A stretch of 64,000 nt of DNA from Pantoea coffeiphila (GTDB lineage Bacteria > Pseudomonadota > Gammaproteobacteria > Enterobacterales > Enterobacteriaceae). Shown piece by piece: positions 9,995-19,121 of this stretch. A program made the translations under genes and the position numbers. How positions within the stretch are numbered: position 1 is the first letter of the stretch; each line of letters begins with the position of its first letter. Location of the stretch: assembly GCF_016909495.1 (NCBI RefSeq), contig NZ_JAFBFW010000001.1, positions 124,001 to 188,000 on the forward strand, in the 5' to 3' direction. The notes under the pieces were generated by a model, which saw nothing but the letters and a program-made list of their open reading frames with translations, did not search any database and had not been told where the DNA came from.

Positions 9995-10992
9995 CAACGG
10001 TTGCTGAAAAGAAAGTCCTGCTGGAAATCGCTGACCTGAAGGTGCACTTCGACATCAAAGATGGCCGTCAGTGGTTCTGGCAGCCGCCAAAAACACTGAA
10101 GGCGGTGGATGGCGTCAGCTTACGGCTGTACGAAGGGGAAACCCTCGGCGTGGTGGGTGAGTCGGGCTGCGGGAAATCCACGCTGGCGCGGGCAATTATC
10201 GGGCTGGTGAAAGCCACCGAAGGCCGCGTAGCCTGGCTGGGCCGTGACCTGTTGGGGCAGACGGCGGATGAATGGCGCGCAGCACGCAGCGACATTCAGA
10301 TGATATTCCAGGACCCGCTGGCCTCGCTGAATCCCCGTATGACCATCGGTGAAATTATCGCTGAGCCGCTGCGTACCTATCACCCGAAAATGGCGCGGCA
10401 GGAAGTGAAGGATCGCGTTAAGGCGATGATGCTGAAGGTGGGGCTGCTGCCAAATCTGATTAACCGCTACCCGCACGAGTTCTCCGGCGGTCAGTGCCAG
10501 CGTATCGGAATTGCCCGCGCGCTGATCCTTGAGCCGAAGCTGATAATTTGCGACGAGCCGGTATCGGCGCTGGATGTGTCAATTCAGGCGCAGGTGGTTA
10601 ACCTGCTGCAGCAACTGCAGCGAGAAATGGGTCTTTCGCTGATCTTTATTGCTCACGATCTGGCGGTGGTGAAACACATCTCCGACCGCGTGCTGGTGAT
10701 GTATTTAGGGCACGCGGTGGAGCTGGGCACCTACGACCAGGTTTATCAGAATCCACAACACCCCTATACCCGCGCACTGATGTCTGCCGTACCGATCCCC
10801 GATCCCGACCTGGAGAAAAACAAAGTCATCCAGCTGCTGGACGGTGAGTTGCCATCGCCGATCAATCCACCTTCGGGCTGTGTTTTTCGCACCCGCTGCC
10901 CGATTGCCGGGCCGGAATGCGCCAAAACACGGCCGCTGCTGGAGGGCAGTTTCCGACATGCGGTGTCCTGCCTGAAGGTCGATCCGATGTAA
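9991..10992 (+). CDS. oppF: Oligopeptide ABC transporter ATPase OppF
   Basis: Partner ATPase of OppD in the Opp complex; E. coli OppF also serves the MppA murein-peptide recycling route. The 333 residues include Walker [11 protein letters not shown]-loop [10 protein letters not shown], signature FSGGQCQR, Walker [13 protein letters not shown] and HDLAVV. The C-terminal cysteine motif [15 protein letters not shown] resembles that of OppD. It is the last gene of the operon, overlaps oppD by four bases, and is followed by a terminator. Confidence 0.97.
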   Translation: MTTVAEKKVLLEIADLKVHFDIKDGRQWFWQPPKTLKAVDGVSLRLYEGETLGVVGESGCGKSTLARAIIGLVKATEGRVAWLGRDLLGQTADEWRAARSDIQMIFQDPLASLNPRMTIGEIIAEPLRTYHPKMARQEVKDRVKAMMLKVGLLPNLINRYPHEFSGGQCQRIGIARALILEPKLIICDEPVSALDVSIQAQVVNLLQQLQREMGLSLIFIAHDLAVVKHISDRVLVMYLGHAVELGTYDQVYQNPQHPYTRALMSAVPIPDPDLEKNKVIQLLDGELPSPINPPSGCVFRTRCPIAGPECAKTRPLLEGSFRHAVSCLKVDPM

Positions 10993-11015
10993 GCAAAGCT
11001 CGATCTTTCGATGGT

Positions 11016-11052
11016 AAAACCCGTTTTGAACTTTCAATGCGGGTTTTTTTTA
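11016..11052 (+). terminator. Terminator of the opp operon
   Basis: AAAACCCG pairs with CGGGTTTT across a 16-base loop, followed by a run of T residues; it lies about 25 bases after the oppF stop. Confidence 0.75.
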
Positions 11053-11128
11053 TGTCTCGGGTTAATGCTTGATCTTATCTCGGCAGGACCCTAGTAATAG
11101 CGCATCGTAAAGGATTGCAGGAGGTTGT

Positions 11129-11989
11129 GTGCCGGATTACTGCCAGGGATTGCGCGGTCGCATTTATGCGGCGTTGTTTGATATTCACACCCGTAGCGGC
11201 CACTATGCTGAACGGTTTTGGATTCTATCATCGCTGGTGAGTGTGGTGCTGGTATTTGTGGAGTCGGGGACCCCGGATGTGATAGCGAAAGGTGATGCTG
11301 AAACCTCGCTGTTTTTGCTGCTCGAGTATCTTTTTACCGCCGTGTTTAGCATTGAATATCTGCTGCGCCTGATAACCTCGCGCCATCCTCTGCACTACGC
11401 ATTCAGCTTTTTTGGCGTTGTCGATTTGATAACCGCGCTGCCGCTGTATATCTACTTCTTTTGGCCGGAAATCGCCTTACAGTACATGATGGCACTACGC
11501 CTGCTGCGTGTGCTGCGGCTGCTGCGTTTGATCAAGGTGCTGCGCTATATCGGCTCTGCCAGCGTCATGTGGGACAGCCTGTACAGCGCACGTAAAAAGC
11601 TGATGTTGTTTTTTGGCGTGCTGATTATCCTGCTGTGCCTGTTTGGCGGGCTGATGTACGTGATTGAAGGGCCGGAGCACGGTTTTACCAGCCTGCCGGT
11701 TTCCCTCTACTGGGCGACCGTAACGCTCACTACCGTTGGCTACGGCGATATCACACCGCATACCGGGCTGGGTCGCATTGTTTCGTCGATACTTATCCTG
11801 CTGGGTTACTCGCTGATAGCCATTCCGACTGGGGTGATGAGTTCGTATATGACTGAGGTCATGCAGCGGCGGCGCAAGCAACGTATTTGCCCGCACTGTA
11901 AAGAGTCCGGCCATGAAAACGATGCACAATTTTGCAAAAGCTGTGGCTCGGGGCTACCGCCCGAACCGGATGAAAAAAAGCCCGATTAA
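11129..11989 (+). CDS. Voltage-gated K+ channel subunit with C-terminal zinc ribbon
   Basis: Predicted six-span potassium channel of the inner membrane. The S4 voltage sensor is textbook: positive residues at 124, 127, 130, 133, 136 and 139, exactly every third position. The selectivity filter is TTVGYGD (201-207) between S5 (about 158-178) and S6 (about 215-240). After S6, instead of the RCK domain of E. coli Kch, there is a short tail with two CxxC pairs (C254/C257 and C269/C272), a probable zinc ribbon. The GTG start at 11129 has GGAGG five bases upstream. E. coli has no gene at this exact place; kch lies a few genes further. Function is inferred from motifs and gating is untested. Confidence 0.85.
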   Translation: MPDYCQGLRGRIYAALFDIHTRSGHYAERFWILSSLVSVVLVFVESGTPDVIAKGDAETSLFLLLEYLFTAVFSIEYLLRLITSRHPLHYAFSFFGVVDLITALPLYIYFFWPEIALQYMMALRLLRVLRLLRLIKVLRYIGSASVMWDSLYSARKKLMLFFGVLIILLCLFGGLMYVIEGPEHGFTSLPVSLYWATVTLTTVGYGDITPHTGLGRIVSSILILLGYSLIAIPTGVMSSYMTEVMQRRRKQRICPHCKESGHENDAQFCKSCGSGLPPEPDEKKPD

Positions 11990-11997
11990 ATCGGGCT
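11973..11997 (-). terminator. yciU terminator overlapping the end of the K+ channel gene
   Basis: The stem AGCCCGAT/ATCGGGCT has a three-base loop, which is the TAA stop of the channel gene (11987-11989). On the minus strand the stem is followed by seven T residues (the AAA-rich lysine codons of the channel), so it terminates yciU. It is 12 bases past the yciU stop. Confidence 0.8.
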
Positions 11998-12008
11998 ATT
12001 TCACAGCG

Positions 12009-12332
12009 TTACTCTTTCCACAGAATGTGGCAGAGCTTGTGGTCTTTCTCCCGGCAGAGCAGCACGCGGGCGAAAACGTCGGTAATCGGCTCTCCGTCAG
12101 CGTCGCCAAGTCCGATCACCACTTCAGAGAAGAAGTCAGGATTGAGGTCAAAATCGACGTGTTCAGCCCAGTCTTCGGCAGGATCGTAAAGCTCCGCGCC
12201 GCCGCGTTCTTCAAACTGAAGGTTAAATAAAATCACATCGGCCTGGTCGAGATTATCCACGGCCAGCTCAAGGAAAATATCATAAGCCTGTTCCAGGGTT
12301 TCATCTTCGGTAAGACGGTTATTTAAATCCAT
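12009..12332 (-). CDS. yciU: UPF0263 acidic protein YciU (putative dsDNA mimic)
   Basis: Small, strongly acidic 107-residue cytoplasmic protein of the YciU/HI1450 family. Structural work on the Haemophilus member suggested a double-stranded DNA mimic, but the cellular role is unknown. The sequence begins [20 protein letters not shown], with Asp/Glu spread through the chain. It lies 51 bases downstream of cls on the same strand, as in E. coli, so the two are probably co-transcribed. Confidence 0.92.
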   Translation of the reverse strand: MDLNNRLTEDETLEQAYDIFLELAVDNLDQADVILFNLQFEERGGAELYDPAEDWAEHVDFDLNPDFFSEVVIGLGDADGEPITDVFARVLLCREKDHKLCHILWKE

Positions 12333-12383
12333 ACTATTTCCTGTTCCGCCGACGGGCGATGTCGTATTTCAATTCCGCTCGTT

Positions 12384-13844
12384 TTACAGCAATGGGCTGA
12401 AGAAGTAAAACAGTCGTTCAACGATGCGCTTCCAGTAAGCACGGCGCGACCAGCGCTGGGCATCAACCAGGCGGGAACGGGCGATATAATCGTCCTGTAC
12501 GCGGGCCAGATCGCCGCCGAAACCGTCGTCATCGATCACCAGCGTAATCTCAAAATTCAGCCACAGGCTGCGCATATCCAGATTAACCGTGCCAACCAGG
12601 CTTAGCTGACCGTCAACCAGCACGCTTTTGGTATGCAGCAGCCCACCTTCAAACTGGTAAATTTTAACGCCCGCTTCCAGCAGTTCGCTAAAGAACGAAC
12701 GACTCGCCCAGCCAACCAGCATCGAATCGTTGTGGCGCGGAACGATAATGCTGACGTCAACCCCGCGAAACGCGGCGGTGCAGATGGCGTGCAGCAGGTC
12801 GTCGCTGGGCACCAGATAAGGCGTGGTCATCACCAGCTGCTCCCGCGCTGAGTAAATAGCGGTCAGCAGCGCCTGGTGGATCATATCCTCCGGAAAGCCG
12901 GGACCTGAAGCGACAACCTGAATGGTGTGGCCGCTCTCCTGCTCAAACGGCATGATATTGCCGTCCGGCGGCGGTGGCAGAATACGCTTGCCGGTTTCAA
13001 TCTCCCAGTCGCAGGAGTAAACGATGCCCATGGTGGTTGCCACCGGTCCCTCCATGCGCGCCATCAGGTCCACCCATTGACCGACCCCGGCATCCTGCTT
13101 AAAGAAGCGAGGATCGACGAGGTTCATGCTGCCGGTATAGGCAATATAGTTATCAATCAGCACCACTTTACGATGCTGGCGCAGGTCCATACGGCGCAGG
13201 AATACGCGCAGCAGGCTGACCTTGAGCGCTTCCACCACATCGATGCCGGCGTTGCGCATCATTGCCACCCACGGGCTGCGGAAAAAGGCCACGCTGCCGG
13301 CGGAATCCAGCATCAGCCGGCAGTGAACGCCGCGACGCGCGGCAGCCATCAGCGATTCTGCCACTTCATCCGCCATGCCGCCGGGCTGCCAGATATAAAA
13401 CACCATCTCGATATTGTGGCGAGCCAGCTGAATATCGCGGATCAGCGCTTTCATGGTGTCGTCGCTGCTGGTCAGCAGCTGAAGCTGGTTGCCTTTAACC
13501 CCGGCAATCCCCTGGCGATTTTCACACAGCTGGAAAAGCGAGCGCGCAACATCGCTGTTGCTGTCGGCGAAAATATGCTGACTGGACTTCAAATCCTTCA
13601 GCCAGCGAGCTGTCGATGGCCACATGGTTCGCGCTCGCTCTGCGCGGCGCTTACCAAGATGCAGTTCACCGAATGAGAGGTAGGCAATAATCCCGACCAG
13701 CGGCAGGATATAAATAATCAACAGCCAGGCCATTGCGGAGGGCACCGCGCGGCGTTTCATCAGAATGCGCAGCGTAACGCTGGCAATCAGTAACCAGTAT
13801 CCAAAAACCAGCAGCCAGCTCATCACGGTGTAAAAAGTGGTCAT
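12384..13844 (-). CDS. clsA: Cardiolipin synthase A
   Basis: Condenses two phosphatidylglycerol molecules to cardiolipin and glycerol at the inner membrane. The 486 residues start with two transmembrane helices (about 3-25 and 37-58), followed by two phospholipase D catalytic motifs, [18 protein letters not shown] and [18 protein letters not shown], each with the HxKxxxxD signature. The length equals E. coli ClsA. It is divergent from yciY and followed by yciU. Confidence 0.97.
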   Translation of the reverse strand: MTTFYTVMSWLLVFGYWLLIASVTLRILMKRRAVPSAMAWLLIIYILPLVGIIAYLSFGELHLGKRRAERARTMWPSTARWLKDLKSSQHIFADSNSDVARSLFQLCENRQGIAGVKGNQLQLLTSSDDTMKALIRDIQLARHNIEMVFYIWQPGGMADEVAESLMAAARRGVHCRLMLDSAGSVAFFRSPWVAMMRNAGIDVVEALKVSLLRVFLRRMDLRQHRKVVLIDNYIAYTGSMNLVDPRFFKQDAGVGQWVDLMARMEGPVATTMGIVYSCDWEIETGKRILPPPPDGNIMPFEQESGHTIQVVASGPGFPEDMIHQALLTAIYSAREQLVMTTPYLVPSDDLLHAICTAAFRGVDVSIIVPRHNDSMLVGWASRSFFSELLEAGVKIYQFEGGLLHTKSVLVDGQLSLVGTVNLDMRSLWLNFEITLVIDDDGFGGDLARVQDDYIARSRLVDAQRWSRRAYWKRIVERLFYFFSPLL

Positions 13845-14028
13845 TAAGTGGAAATCCTGTTCACGCTCGAGTTAAGAAGAAGTTTACGTGTTGATGGCAG
13901 CTCTGGAAACCTTTAAGGAAATTTTCAACGGCAAAGAGATCGGACCTGGTAACGGGGCAGAAAGGTCTATACTGCTGCGCGAGATTTTTGGCTACATTTG
14001 AAGCGACAGATATCAGACCGAGGGTGTA

Positions 14029-14202
14029 ATGAAACGGAGCAGAAATGAAGTTGCGCGCTGGCGCATGATGCGTCAGGTACAGCGTCGCAGGTCACGTTGG
14101 TTGGAAGGGCAGTCGCGTCGCTACGGGCGAATGCACTCCTTCCGTCATATGGTCAGTCAGCAGCAACGCCGTTCGATTCTGTTTCTTACCCAGATTCTCT
14201 GA
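14029..14202 (+). CDS. yciY: Small basic protein YciY
   Basis: A 57-residue, very Arg-rich protein beginning MKRSRNEVARWRMMRQVQRR and containing RSRWLEGQSRR, clearly related to E. coli YciY, which also has 57 residues and lies next to cls. Function is unknown; the charge suggests a nucleic-acid or membrane-surface contact, which is speculation. The start has GAGGGTG about five bases upstream. It is transcribed divergently from cls. Confidence 0.85.
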   Translation: MKRSRNEVARWRMMRQVQRRRSRWLEGQSRRYGRMHSFRHMVSQQQRRSILFLTQIL

Positions 14203-14332
14203 CTGAGGGGCCTGTTGCCAGAGAGCGTATCCCGGCAATCGGCGTACTCTTCCCGCTCGATTGTCGGCGTGAAGCCGTTTGCGTTCATCATCTGTTGAAC
14301 ACCGTGTGAGGCCTGGCCCACTTCCAGCTTAG

Positions 14333-14368
14333 CGGGCAACCCGGCACAGACTTATGCCGGGTTGCCCG
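14333..14368. repeat. Perfect 14-bp inverted repeat between yciY and dsbG
   Basis: CGGGCAACCCGGCA pairs completely with TGCCGGGTTGCCCG across an eight-base loop. It sits between the convergent yciY and dsbG genes, 14 bases beyond the dsbG stop. Neither side has a T-run, so it may be a bidirectional stop aided by other signals or a transcript-end stabiliser. Confidence 0.65.
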
Positions 14369-14382
14369 AATGCGCACTCTCG

Positions 14383-15141
14383 TCAGGGTTTTGGCCCGAA
14401 CATCTCCGCCATCTGTTTCTCATCCGGCATTCCGACCACCTGCTGCAGCTCATTTTTATCATTCATATAGTAAATGGCCGGTGTGGCGCTGGCACCGAGA
14501 TCGTCCATCAGCTTCTGATGTCGCTGGAGCAAATTAAACGTCTCACGCGGTGTGGCACCGTCAAAGTGCGGCAGCTTTTTCCCACCAGACAGCTCGTACT
14601 CTTTCCATGCCTGCACCGGGTCCGCCGCGTTGAGTATCGCCGTGGCATATCTGCCGCTCTGCGGGTTGAGGAACGCCACCAGCAGCGTATTCAGCTGCAC
14701 CTTACCGGCATCTACCCACGGCTGGGCCGCAGACCAGAACTGCTTACAGTAAGGGCAGAACGGATCGGCGAAAACAATCACTTTTCGGGCGGCAGAATCC
14801 GGCCCTTCTTTAATCGGATGCGCCGCGTTCAGCGTTTTCCACATCTCGCGGCCCATAGGAACGTAGATCGCCTGCTGGAAATAGCCTTCGCTGAGGTTTT
14901 TCCCCTTGTCGTCATACAGATAACCGGAAATAACGTGCTTACCGTCGGGCGTCAGAAACAGCGATACGCCCATATCCTGATACTGGCCAACCCAGCCCTG
15001 TAGGCCGCCGGGGGCATCGATCTTTTTGACGATTTTAATGCCCTGCTGGTCGCTGAAGGTTTTGACCACCGGCGGCAGTGCTTCCGCAGAATAAGCCAGG
15101 CCGGGAAGCAGGCAGGCGGCAAGTAAGAGAGTGGATTTCAT
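14383..15141 (-). CDS. dsbG: Periplasmic disulfide isomerase/chaperone DsbG
   Basis: Thioredoxin-fold protein of the DsbC/DsbG family that repairs non-native disulfides and protects single cysteines from over-oxidation in the periplasm, kept reduced by DsbD. The 252-residue precursor has a signal peptide (1 to about 18, LLLAACLLPGLAYSA), an N-terminal dimerisation domain (about 20-85), the active site FADPFCPYCKQFW with C129 and C132, and a cis-proline loop ATPAIYY. In E. coli dsbG lies near ahpC, so its place between yciY and yciI is lineage-specific. It appears to be monocistronic. Confidence 0.93.
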   Translation of the reverse strand: MKSTLLLAACLLPGLAYSAEALPPVVKTFSDQQGIKIVKKIDAPGGLQGWVGQYQDMGVSLFLTPDGKHVISGYLYDDKGKNLSEGYFQQAIYVPMGREMWKTLNAAHPIKEGPDSAARKVIVFADPFCPYCKQFWSAAQPWVDAGKVQLNTLLVAFLNPQSGRYATAILNAADPVQAWKEYELSGGKKLPHFDGATPRETFNLLQRHQKLMDDLGASATPAIYYMNDKNELQQVVGMPDEKQMAEMFGPKP

Positions 15142-15298
15142 CGATCGCCTCGTCGTAGGAAATTTTGTTGGGGGAGAATGGCGGCCAGAGTGGGAGAAGA
15201 ATGAGCAGAAAACTTTGTGTACTTTTTTGCGTACCGTTTAAGTTAATCTGCCCACTGGTGTAAATATAATAAACTGAATTTAAAAACGTATTGTTGTT

Positions 15299-15595
15299 TT
15301 AGAAAACTTTTTTGAATGGCTTAACTGCGACCTGCTTATACACGCCGGCGGCGATATAAGGGTCATCCTGAGCCCAGGACTGTGCCGCTTCCAGCGAAGG
15401 AAACTCGGCAATTACCGTTGAGCCGGTAAAGCCAGCCACGCCGGGTTCATTGCTGTCTACAGCCGGCATCGGACCGGCAACAATCAAACGTCCTTCATCA
15501 CGTAAAAGCTGCAAACGAGCGAGGTGGGCAGGGCGAACCGCCGTGCGTTTTTCCAGAGAATCCGCGTGATCTTCAGCGTAAATTACATAAAGCAC
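15299..15595 (-). CDS. yciI: YCII-domain protein YciI
   Basis: A 98-residue ferredoxin-like-fold protein of the YCII family. The family resembles chloromuconolactone dehalogenase-like folds, with a conserved His-Asp pair thought to act in catalysis, but no substrate is known. It begins [17 protein letters not shown] and contains the typical GPMP segment. It is divergent from tonB, as in E. coli. Confidence 0.93.
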   Translation of the reverse strand: MLYVIYAEDHADSLEKRTAVRPAHLARLQLLRDEGRLIVAGPMPAVDSNEPGVAGFTGSTVIAEFPSLEAAQSWAQDDPYIAAGVYKQVAVKPFKKVF

Positions 15596-15748
15596 TTTTA
15601 AGCACTCCTGTCGGGAATTGAGATTCGGGCATCACGTTAAGTGATCGTTAACTTTTGTGCAATTAAAAGATAATTCACCCTTGATAAAGGTCAGTTTGTT
15701 AAACTTTAAGCGGGAAATCGCGGATAAGCCGTGAGAGGTTGTTGAAAC

Positions 15749-15763
15749 TGATTGCTATTTGCA
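15749..15763. promoter_or_regulatory. Candidate Fur box upstream of tonB
   Basis: TGATTGCTATTTGCA matches 10 of 14 informative positions of the 7-1-7 Fur consensus (TGATAAT-N-ATTATCA). It lies about 38 bases before the tonB start. Iron repression of tonB through Fur is established in E. coli; the site here is a by-eye match. Confidence 0.35.
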
Positions 15764-15800
15764 TTTAAACTCGGTGCTTCACATTTTGACCAGAAAGATT

Positions 15801-16523
15801 ATGACGACGCTGACAACATCACTACCACGCCGCGCTCCTTTGCCTCTGCTGATTTCAGTTGTACTGCACGGCTCGGTTATCGCAGCTCTGCTTTACGCTT
15901 CATTTCACCAGGTGGTTGATATGCCAAAAGCGTCTCAGCCTATCAGTGTCTCGCTGGTCGCACCGGAAGTGCAGCCCGAACCTGAACCGGTGCCGCCGCA
16001 GGTTGAGCCGGAACCGGAGCCAGAACCGGAGCCAGAACCCGTACCGGAGCCGCCGATTCCTGAACCGGTGCCGATTCCTAAACCTGAACCAAAGCCGAAA
16101 CCTAAACCGAAGCCGGTGAAGAAAGAGGTGGTGAAGCCGAAGAAAGAGGTGAAACCGCAGGAGACGCGCCAGGCTCAGCCGGTAACCAATCCGCAGCCGC
16201 CTAAGCCGTCCACCGCGCCGAAGCTGTCTCAGGCACCGTCTACGGCCGTTTCCAGCGGTCCACGCGCGCTAAACCAGAGCAAGCCGGCCTATCCGCAGCG
16301 TGCCTTTGCCCTGCGTGTAGAAGGGCGCGTTCGCGTACAGTTTGACGTTGACAGTTCAGGCCAGGTCGATAACGTGCGTATTCTTTCCGCCGAGCCGCGC
16401 AACATGTTTGAGCGTGAAGTCAAACAGGCGATGCGCAGATGGCGCTATGAGCCGAACAAGCCGGGTAAAGATGTCACCATGAACATCGTGTTCAAAATCG
16501 ACGGCGGCAGTAGCATCGAATAA
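15801..16523 (+). CDS. tonB: Energy transducer TonB
   Basis: Carries proton-motive-force energy from ExbB-ExbD in the inner membrane to TonB-dependent outer-membrane receptors for siderophores and cobalamin. The start at 15801 (MTTLTTSLPRR) matches the usual short basic N-terminus; the longer open frame from 15759 adds 14 unlikely residues. The single signal anchor (about 15-35) is followed by a Pro-rich spacer with Glu-Pro repeats and then Lys-Pro repeats (about 65-130). The C-terminal domain has the YPQRA motif, GRVRVQFDVDSSGQVDNV and MFEREVKQAMRRWRYEP. The product is 240 residues. Confidence 0.96.
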   Translation: MTTLTTSLPRRAPLPLLISVVLHGSVIAALLYASFHQVVDMPKASQPISVSLVAPEVQPEPEPVPPQVEPEPEPEPEPEPVPEPPIPEPVPIPKPEPKPKPKPKPVKKEVVKPKKEVKPQETRQAQPVTNPQPPKPSTAPKLSQAPSTAVSSGPRALNQSKPAYPQRAFALRVEGRVRVQFDVDSSGQVDNVRILSAEPRNMFEREVKQAMRRWRYEPNKPGKDVTMNIVFKIDGGSSIE

Positions 16524-16547
16524 AAAAAGGGCGAAAGCCCTTTTTTT
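16522..16547. terminator. Bidirectional terminator between tonB and yciA
   Basis: AAAAAAAGGGC-GAAA-GCCCTTTTTTT: a GC stem with a GAAA loop and T-runs on both strands, immediately after the tonB stop. Confidence 0.9.
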
Positions 16548-16615
16548 ATCAGCTTAAATCCACTACCCGAGAAGTGAGCCAGTTCAGGCCCGCTCCGGGA
16601 CGGCAGGAGATAAAA

Positions 16616-17038
16616 TCAGCCTTCTGCGGTGAAGTTGATTTTATCTGCAGGAAGTGGCCGAGGTTTACCTTCCGGATCAACCGCAACGTAGATAAATACC
16701 GCTTCAGTGGTGCAGTAGCGCTGACCAATCGGCTCTGAAGAGACCTTTTTAATCCACACTTCGATGTTTATGGTGATGGAACTGGTGCCGGTACGGATGC
16801 AGCGGGCGTGGCAGCTCACTACGTCACCCACGGCTACCGGTTTCAAAAAGGTCATTCCGTCCGCGCGTACCGTTACCACGCGTCCTTCGGCGATCTCCTT
16901 CGCCAGAATAGCGCCGCCCATATCCATCTGCGACATCAGCCAGCCGCCGAAAATATCGCCGTTGGCGTTAGTATCCGCAGGCATAGCGAGGGTGCGCAGC
17001 ACCATCTCGCCCTGAGGCACGCGTTGTTGTTCGCTCAT
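16616..17038 (-). CDS. yciA: Acyl-CoA thioesterase YciA
   Basis: Hot-dog-fold hydrolase that cleaves a broad range of acyl-CoA thioesters in the cytoplasm. The 140 residues carry the signature NANGDIFGGWLMSQMD with the catalytic Asp, and a Pro-rich C-terminal tail. It lies 13 bases downstream of yciB, the last gene of a minus-strand run ykgJ-like, yciC, yciB, yciA. It converges with tonB. Confidence 0.95.
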   Translation of the reverse strand: MSEQQRVPQGEMVLRTLAMPADTNANGDIFGGWLMSQMDMGGAILAKEIAEGRVVTVRADGMTFLKPVAVGDVVSCHARCIRTGTSSITINIEVWIKKVSSEPIGQRYCTTEAVFIYVAVDPEGKPRPLPADKINFTAEG

Positions 17039-17051
17039 TGTTTAGCTTCCG

Positions 17052-17591
17052 TTATTTTTCTTCCTGCTGCGGCATCAGACGGTAGATATAGATGCCGCTC
17101 AGCAGGGTAAACAGCAGGGTCAACGCACTCAGGCCAAACACTTTGAAGTTCATCCAGGTGTCCTGAGAAAGCCAGAAGGCAACGTAGATATTTGCCAGGC
17201 CGCAGACGAAGAAGAACAACGCCCAGGCAATATTCAGACGACGCCACGCGAATGCAGGCAGCTGGATCTCTTTGCCCAGCATTCTCTGGATTAACGGTTT
17301 TTCCATAAACCACTGGCTGAACAGCAGGGCGAGGGTGAACAGACCGTAGATAATCGTGACTTTCCACTTGATGAAGTCAGGATTATGCAGAGCAATCGTT
17401 AATGTTCCGAACACCGCGACCAGCGCAAAGGTCACCAGGCTCATTTTCTCTACTTTACGGTAGATAACCCAGCCTGCGGCCAGGGCGACGGCAGAGGCGA
17501 CGATCAGCGCGCCGGAGGCGACAAAAATATCGTACAGTTTATAAAAAACGAAAAAGACCACGAGGGGAAGAAAGTCGAGTAACTGCTTCAT
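17052..17591 (-). CDS. yciB: Inner-membrane septation/cell-envelope protein YciB
   Basis: Integral membrane protein of the YciB/IspZ family, required for normal septation in Shigella and linked in E. coli to envelope maintenance together with DcrB. The start at 17591 gives [14 protein letters not shown] and 179 residues, identical in length to E. coli; the frame extends 13 codons upstream without support. Five to six hydrophobic segments span the chain. It follows yciC by 74 bases. Confidence 0.95.
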   Translation of the reverse strand: MKQLLDFLPLVVFFVFYKLYDIFVASGALIVASAVALAAGWVIYRKVEKMSLVTFALVAVFGTLTIALHNPDFIKWKVTIIYGLFTLALLFSQWFMEKPLIQRMLGKEIQLPAFAWRRLNIAWALFFFVCGLANIYVAFWLSQDTWMNFKVFGLSALTLLFTLLSGIYIYRLMPQQEEK

Positions 17592-17665
17592 AGCGGCTTC
17601 CAGTATCAGACCAGTACGTAATGAAATCATCCAGTGAATGCCTCTGTCGAGGCAATCATGGTTAA

Positions 17666-18403
17666 TTAGCGTAACAACATATATAAGCGGGACAGGTAAA
17701 TAATCAACAGCGCTGAAACCAGGTTACTCAACCCGTTTAGCAGCACCGAGGCAACGTTTGCCGGCAGCACGGTCATGGATGATGCCATCAGCAGCACGAT
17801 CAGCTTGGCAACGATCCACAAAAGCACCGCCGGAGCGACCAGCTTCATATGCCCCCAGGCCAGGCGCATACTGCCGCGCATGGCGCCAAACACGCCAACC
17901 TTCTCATTCACCAGCAGCATCGGCGACAGAGAAAGCGTCACTGCCAGCAATAAACCCGGCACCACCAGCACCATAAAGCCCAGCTGGATAACCAGCGTCA
18001 TTAAGAACGTCAGCAGCAGCAGCGACAGCAGCTTTGGCGCGGACGCACCAATAGCGCGCAGGGCGCTGACGTGCTGGCCGGAAGACGCCATCGGGATCAG
18101 ACTCAGCATTCCACCCAGTAGCAGGGTATTGCCAATCAGCGCTGCAAACGTTCCTGCCGCAGAAGCCCGCAGCAGAACCTGCTGCTGCTCCGGCGACATA
18201 TTCTGCACCATTTCCATCAGGCTGGTGGCTGAACCGGCTGCACCATCATTCAGGATCGACATCTGATCGGCATCCGGCGTCAGCCCGTGACCTATCAGCA
18301 CGGAAATAAACGAGGTCAGCAGTGCCATCAGCACAATGGTCAGGATCTGATGGCGGAAAAAATTCCCCGTGTCACGGTATAGCGAAGCCGCCGTGATAGA
18401 CAT
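17666..18403 (-). CDS. yciC: UPF0259 membrane protein YciC
   Basis: 245-residue inner-membrane protein of unknown function. It starts [19 protein letters not shown], followed by several long hydrophobic helices (about 20-40, 85-105, 125-165, 185-240). Its position upstream of yciB and yciA is conserved across Enterobacterales. It begins 23 bases after the YkgJ-type gene, so the four genes are probably one transcript. Confidence 0.93.
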   Translation of the reverse strand: MSITAASLYRDTGNFFRHQILTIVLMALLTSFISVLIGHGLTPDADQMSILNDGAAGSATSLMEMVQNMSPEQQQVLLRASAAGTFAALIGNTLLLGGMLSLIPMASSGQHVSALRAIGASAPKLLSLLLLTFLMTLVIQLGFMVLVVPGLLLAVTLSLSPMLLVNEKVGVFGAMRGSMRLAWGHMKLVAPAVLLWIVAKLIVLLMASSMTVLPANVASVLLNGLSNLVSALLIIYLSRLYMLLR

Positions 18404-18426
18404 GTAAACTCCTTGAAAAGCCGATT

Positions 18427-18846
18427 TTATAGACCGGGAGATTGTACATGTTCCTGTAGGGTGCTGGCACTCAGATTGACATAACTTTCGATTAAAGAAG
18501 GTTTTACCGGGGTAAACAGGGGCGACAGGCCATATTTTGCCCGCGCACGGTCACAGGCTTCGTTATAAATGCCATTTTCACCGGACATATCAAACTCCCG
18601 GCAGGGTGTTGGACGCTGTTCATAAATGCCGCAGGAGACGCAGCTGCCAATCTCGCCCTGTAAAGCCACACAGCGCGGGGCACGATCGTTGGTACCGCGC
18701 ATATTACGCATAAAAAGGTTGAGGGGTTCGGTCAGATCAACCGGCACAACGCCGCCGCCGTCTTCAGCTTCTGACCAGTAAAAAGAAACGCGAAACGTAC
18801 CGCAGCACGCGCCGCAACTGACACAAGGATTAAGAGTATCGCTCAT
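18427..18846 (-). CDS. YkgJ-family cysteine-cluster protein
   Basis: 139-residue protein with the Cys pattern PCVSCGACC near the start and [17 protein letters not shown] in the middle, the hallmark of the YkgJ family annotated as zinc- or iron-binding (putative Fe-S cluster). The function is unknown. It is the first gene of the run leading into yciC-yciB-yciA and is divergent from ompW. E. coli does not have it at this place. The family call is firm; the metal and role are open. Confidence 0.85.
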   Translation of the reverse strand: MSDTLNPCVSCGACCGTFRVSFYWSEAEDGGGVVPVDLTEPLNLFMRNMRGTNDRAPRCVALQGEIGSCVSCGIYEQRPTPCREFDMSGENGIYNEACDRARAKYGLSPLFTPVKPSLIESYVNLSASTLQEHVQSPGL

Positions 18847-18963
18847 CTGATTGCCCGCCCCTCCTGAGGCTTCGAACCAAAATCACATTGAAGGAGAATA
18901 GAAAGCTAAGGCTTCCAAAAAAAATGGTCAATCGGATTTTTCGAATACCGAAATCGTGGGAAA

Positions 18964-18977
18964 TTGATCTAAATCAA
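18964..18977. promoter_or_regulatory. Perfect FNR site upstream of ompW
   Basis: TTGATctaaATCAA is an exact match to the FNR consensus. It lies about 145 bases before the ompW start, in the ykgJ-like/ompW divergent region. FNR activation of ompW is established in E. coli, so anaerobic induction is expected here. Confidence 0.75.
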
Positions 18978-19121
18978 GCCATTGTTTTATAAGAAGAATG
19001 AAAAAAATGATTCGCATGACCTTTCCAGTAAATCAGCGTAAATATGTGTCCTGATATCGCACAAGTCCTCGCAGTAGGACACAGATGTTTACATACGATT
19101 TTAAATTTAAAAGGAGTGGTC

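Noticed and set aside
14362..15003. 213-codon plus-strand frame opposite dsbG
   Set aside because: Antisense to dsbG, whose signal peptide, CPYC site and length are convincing.
15969..16125. Proline-codon repeats in tonB as a possible DNA repeat element
   Set aside because: They encode the Glu-Pro and Lys-Pro spacer of TonB and are explained by the protein.
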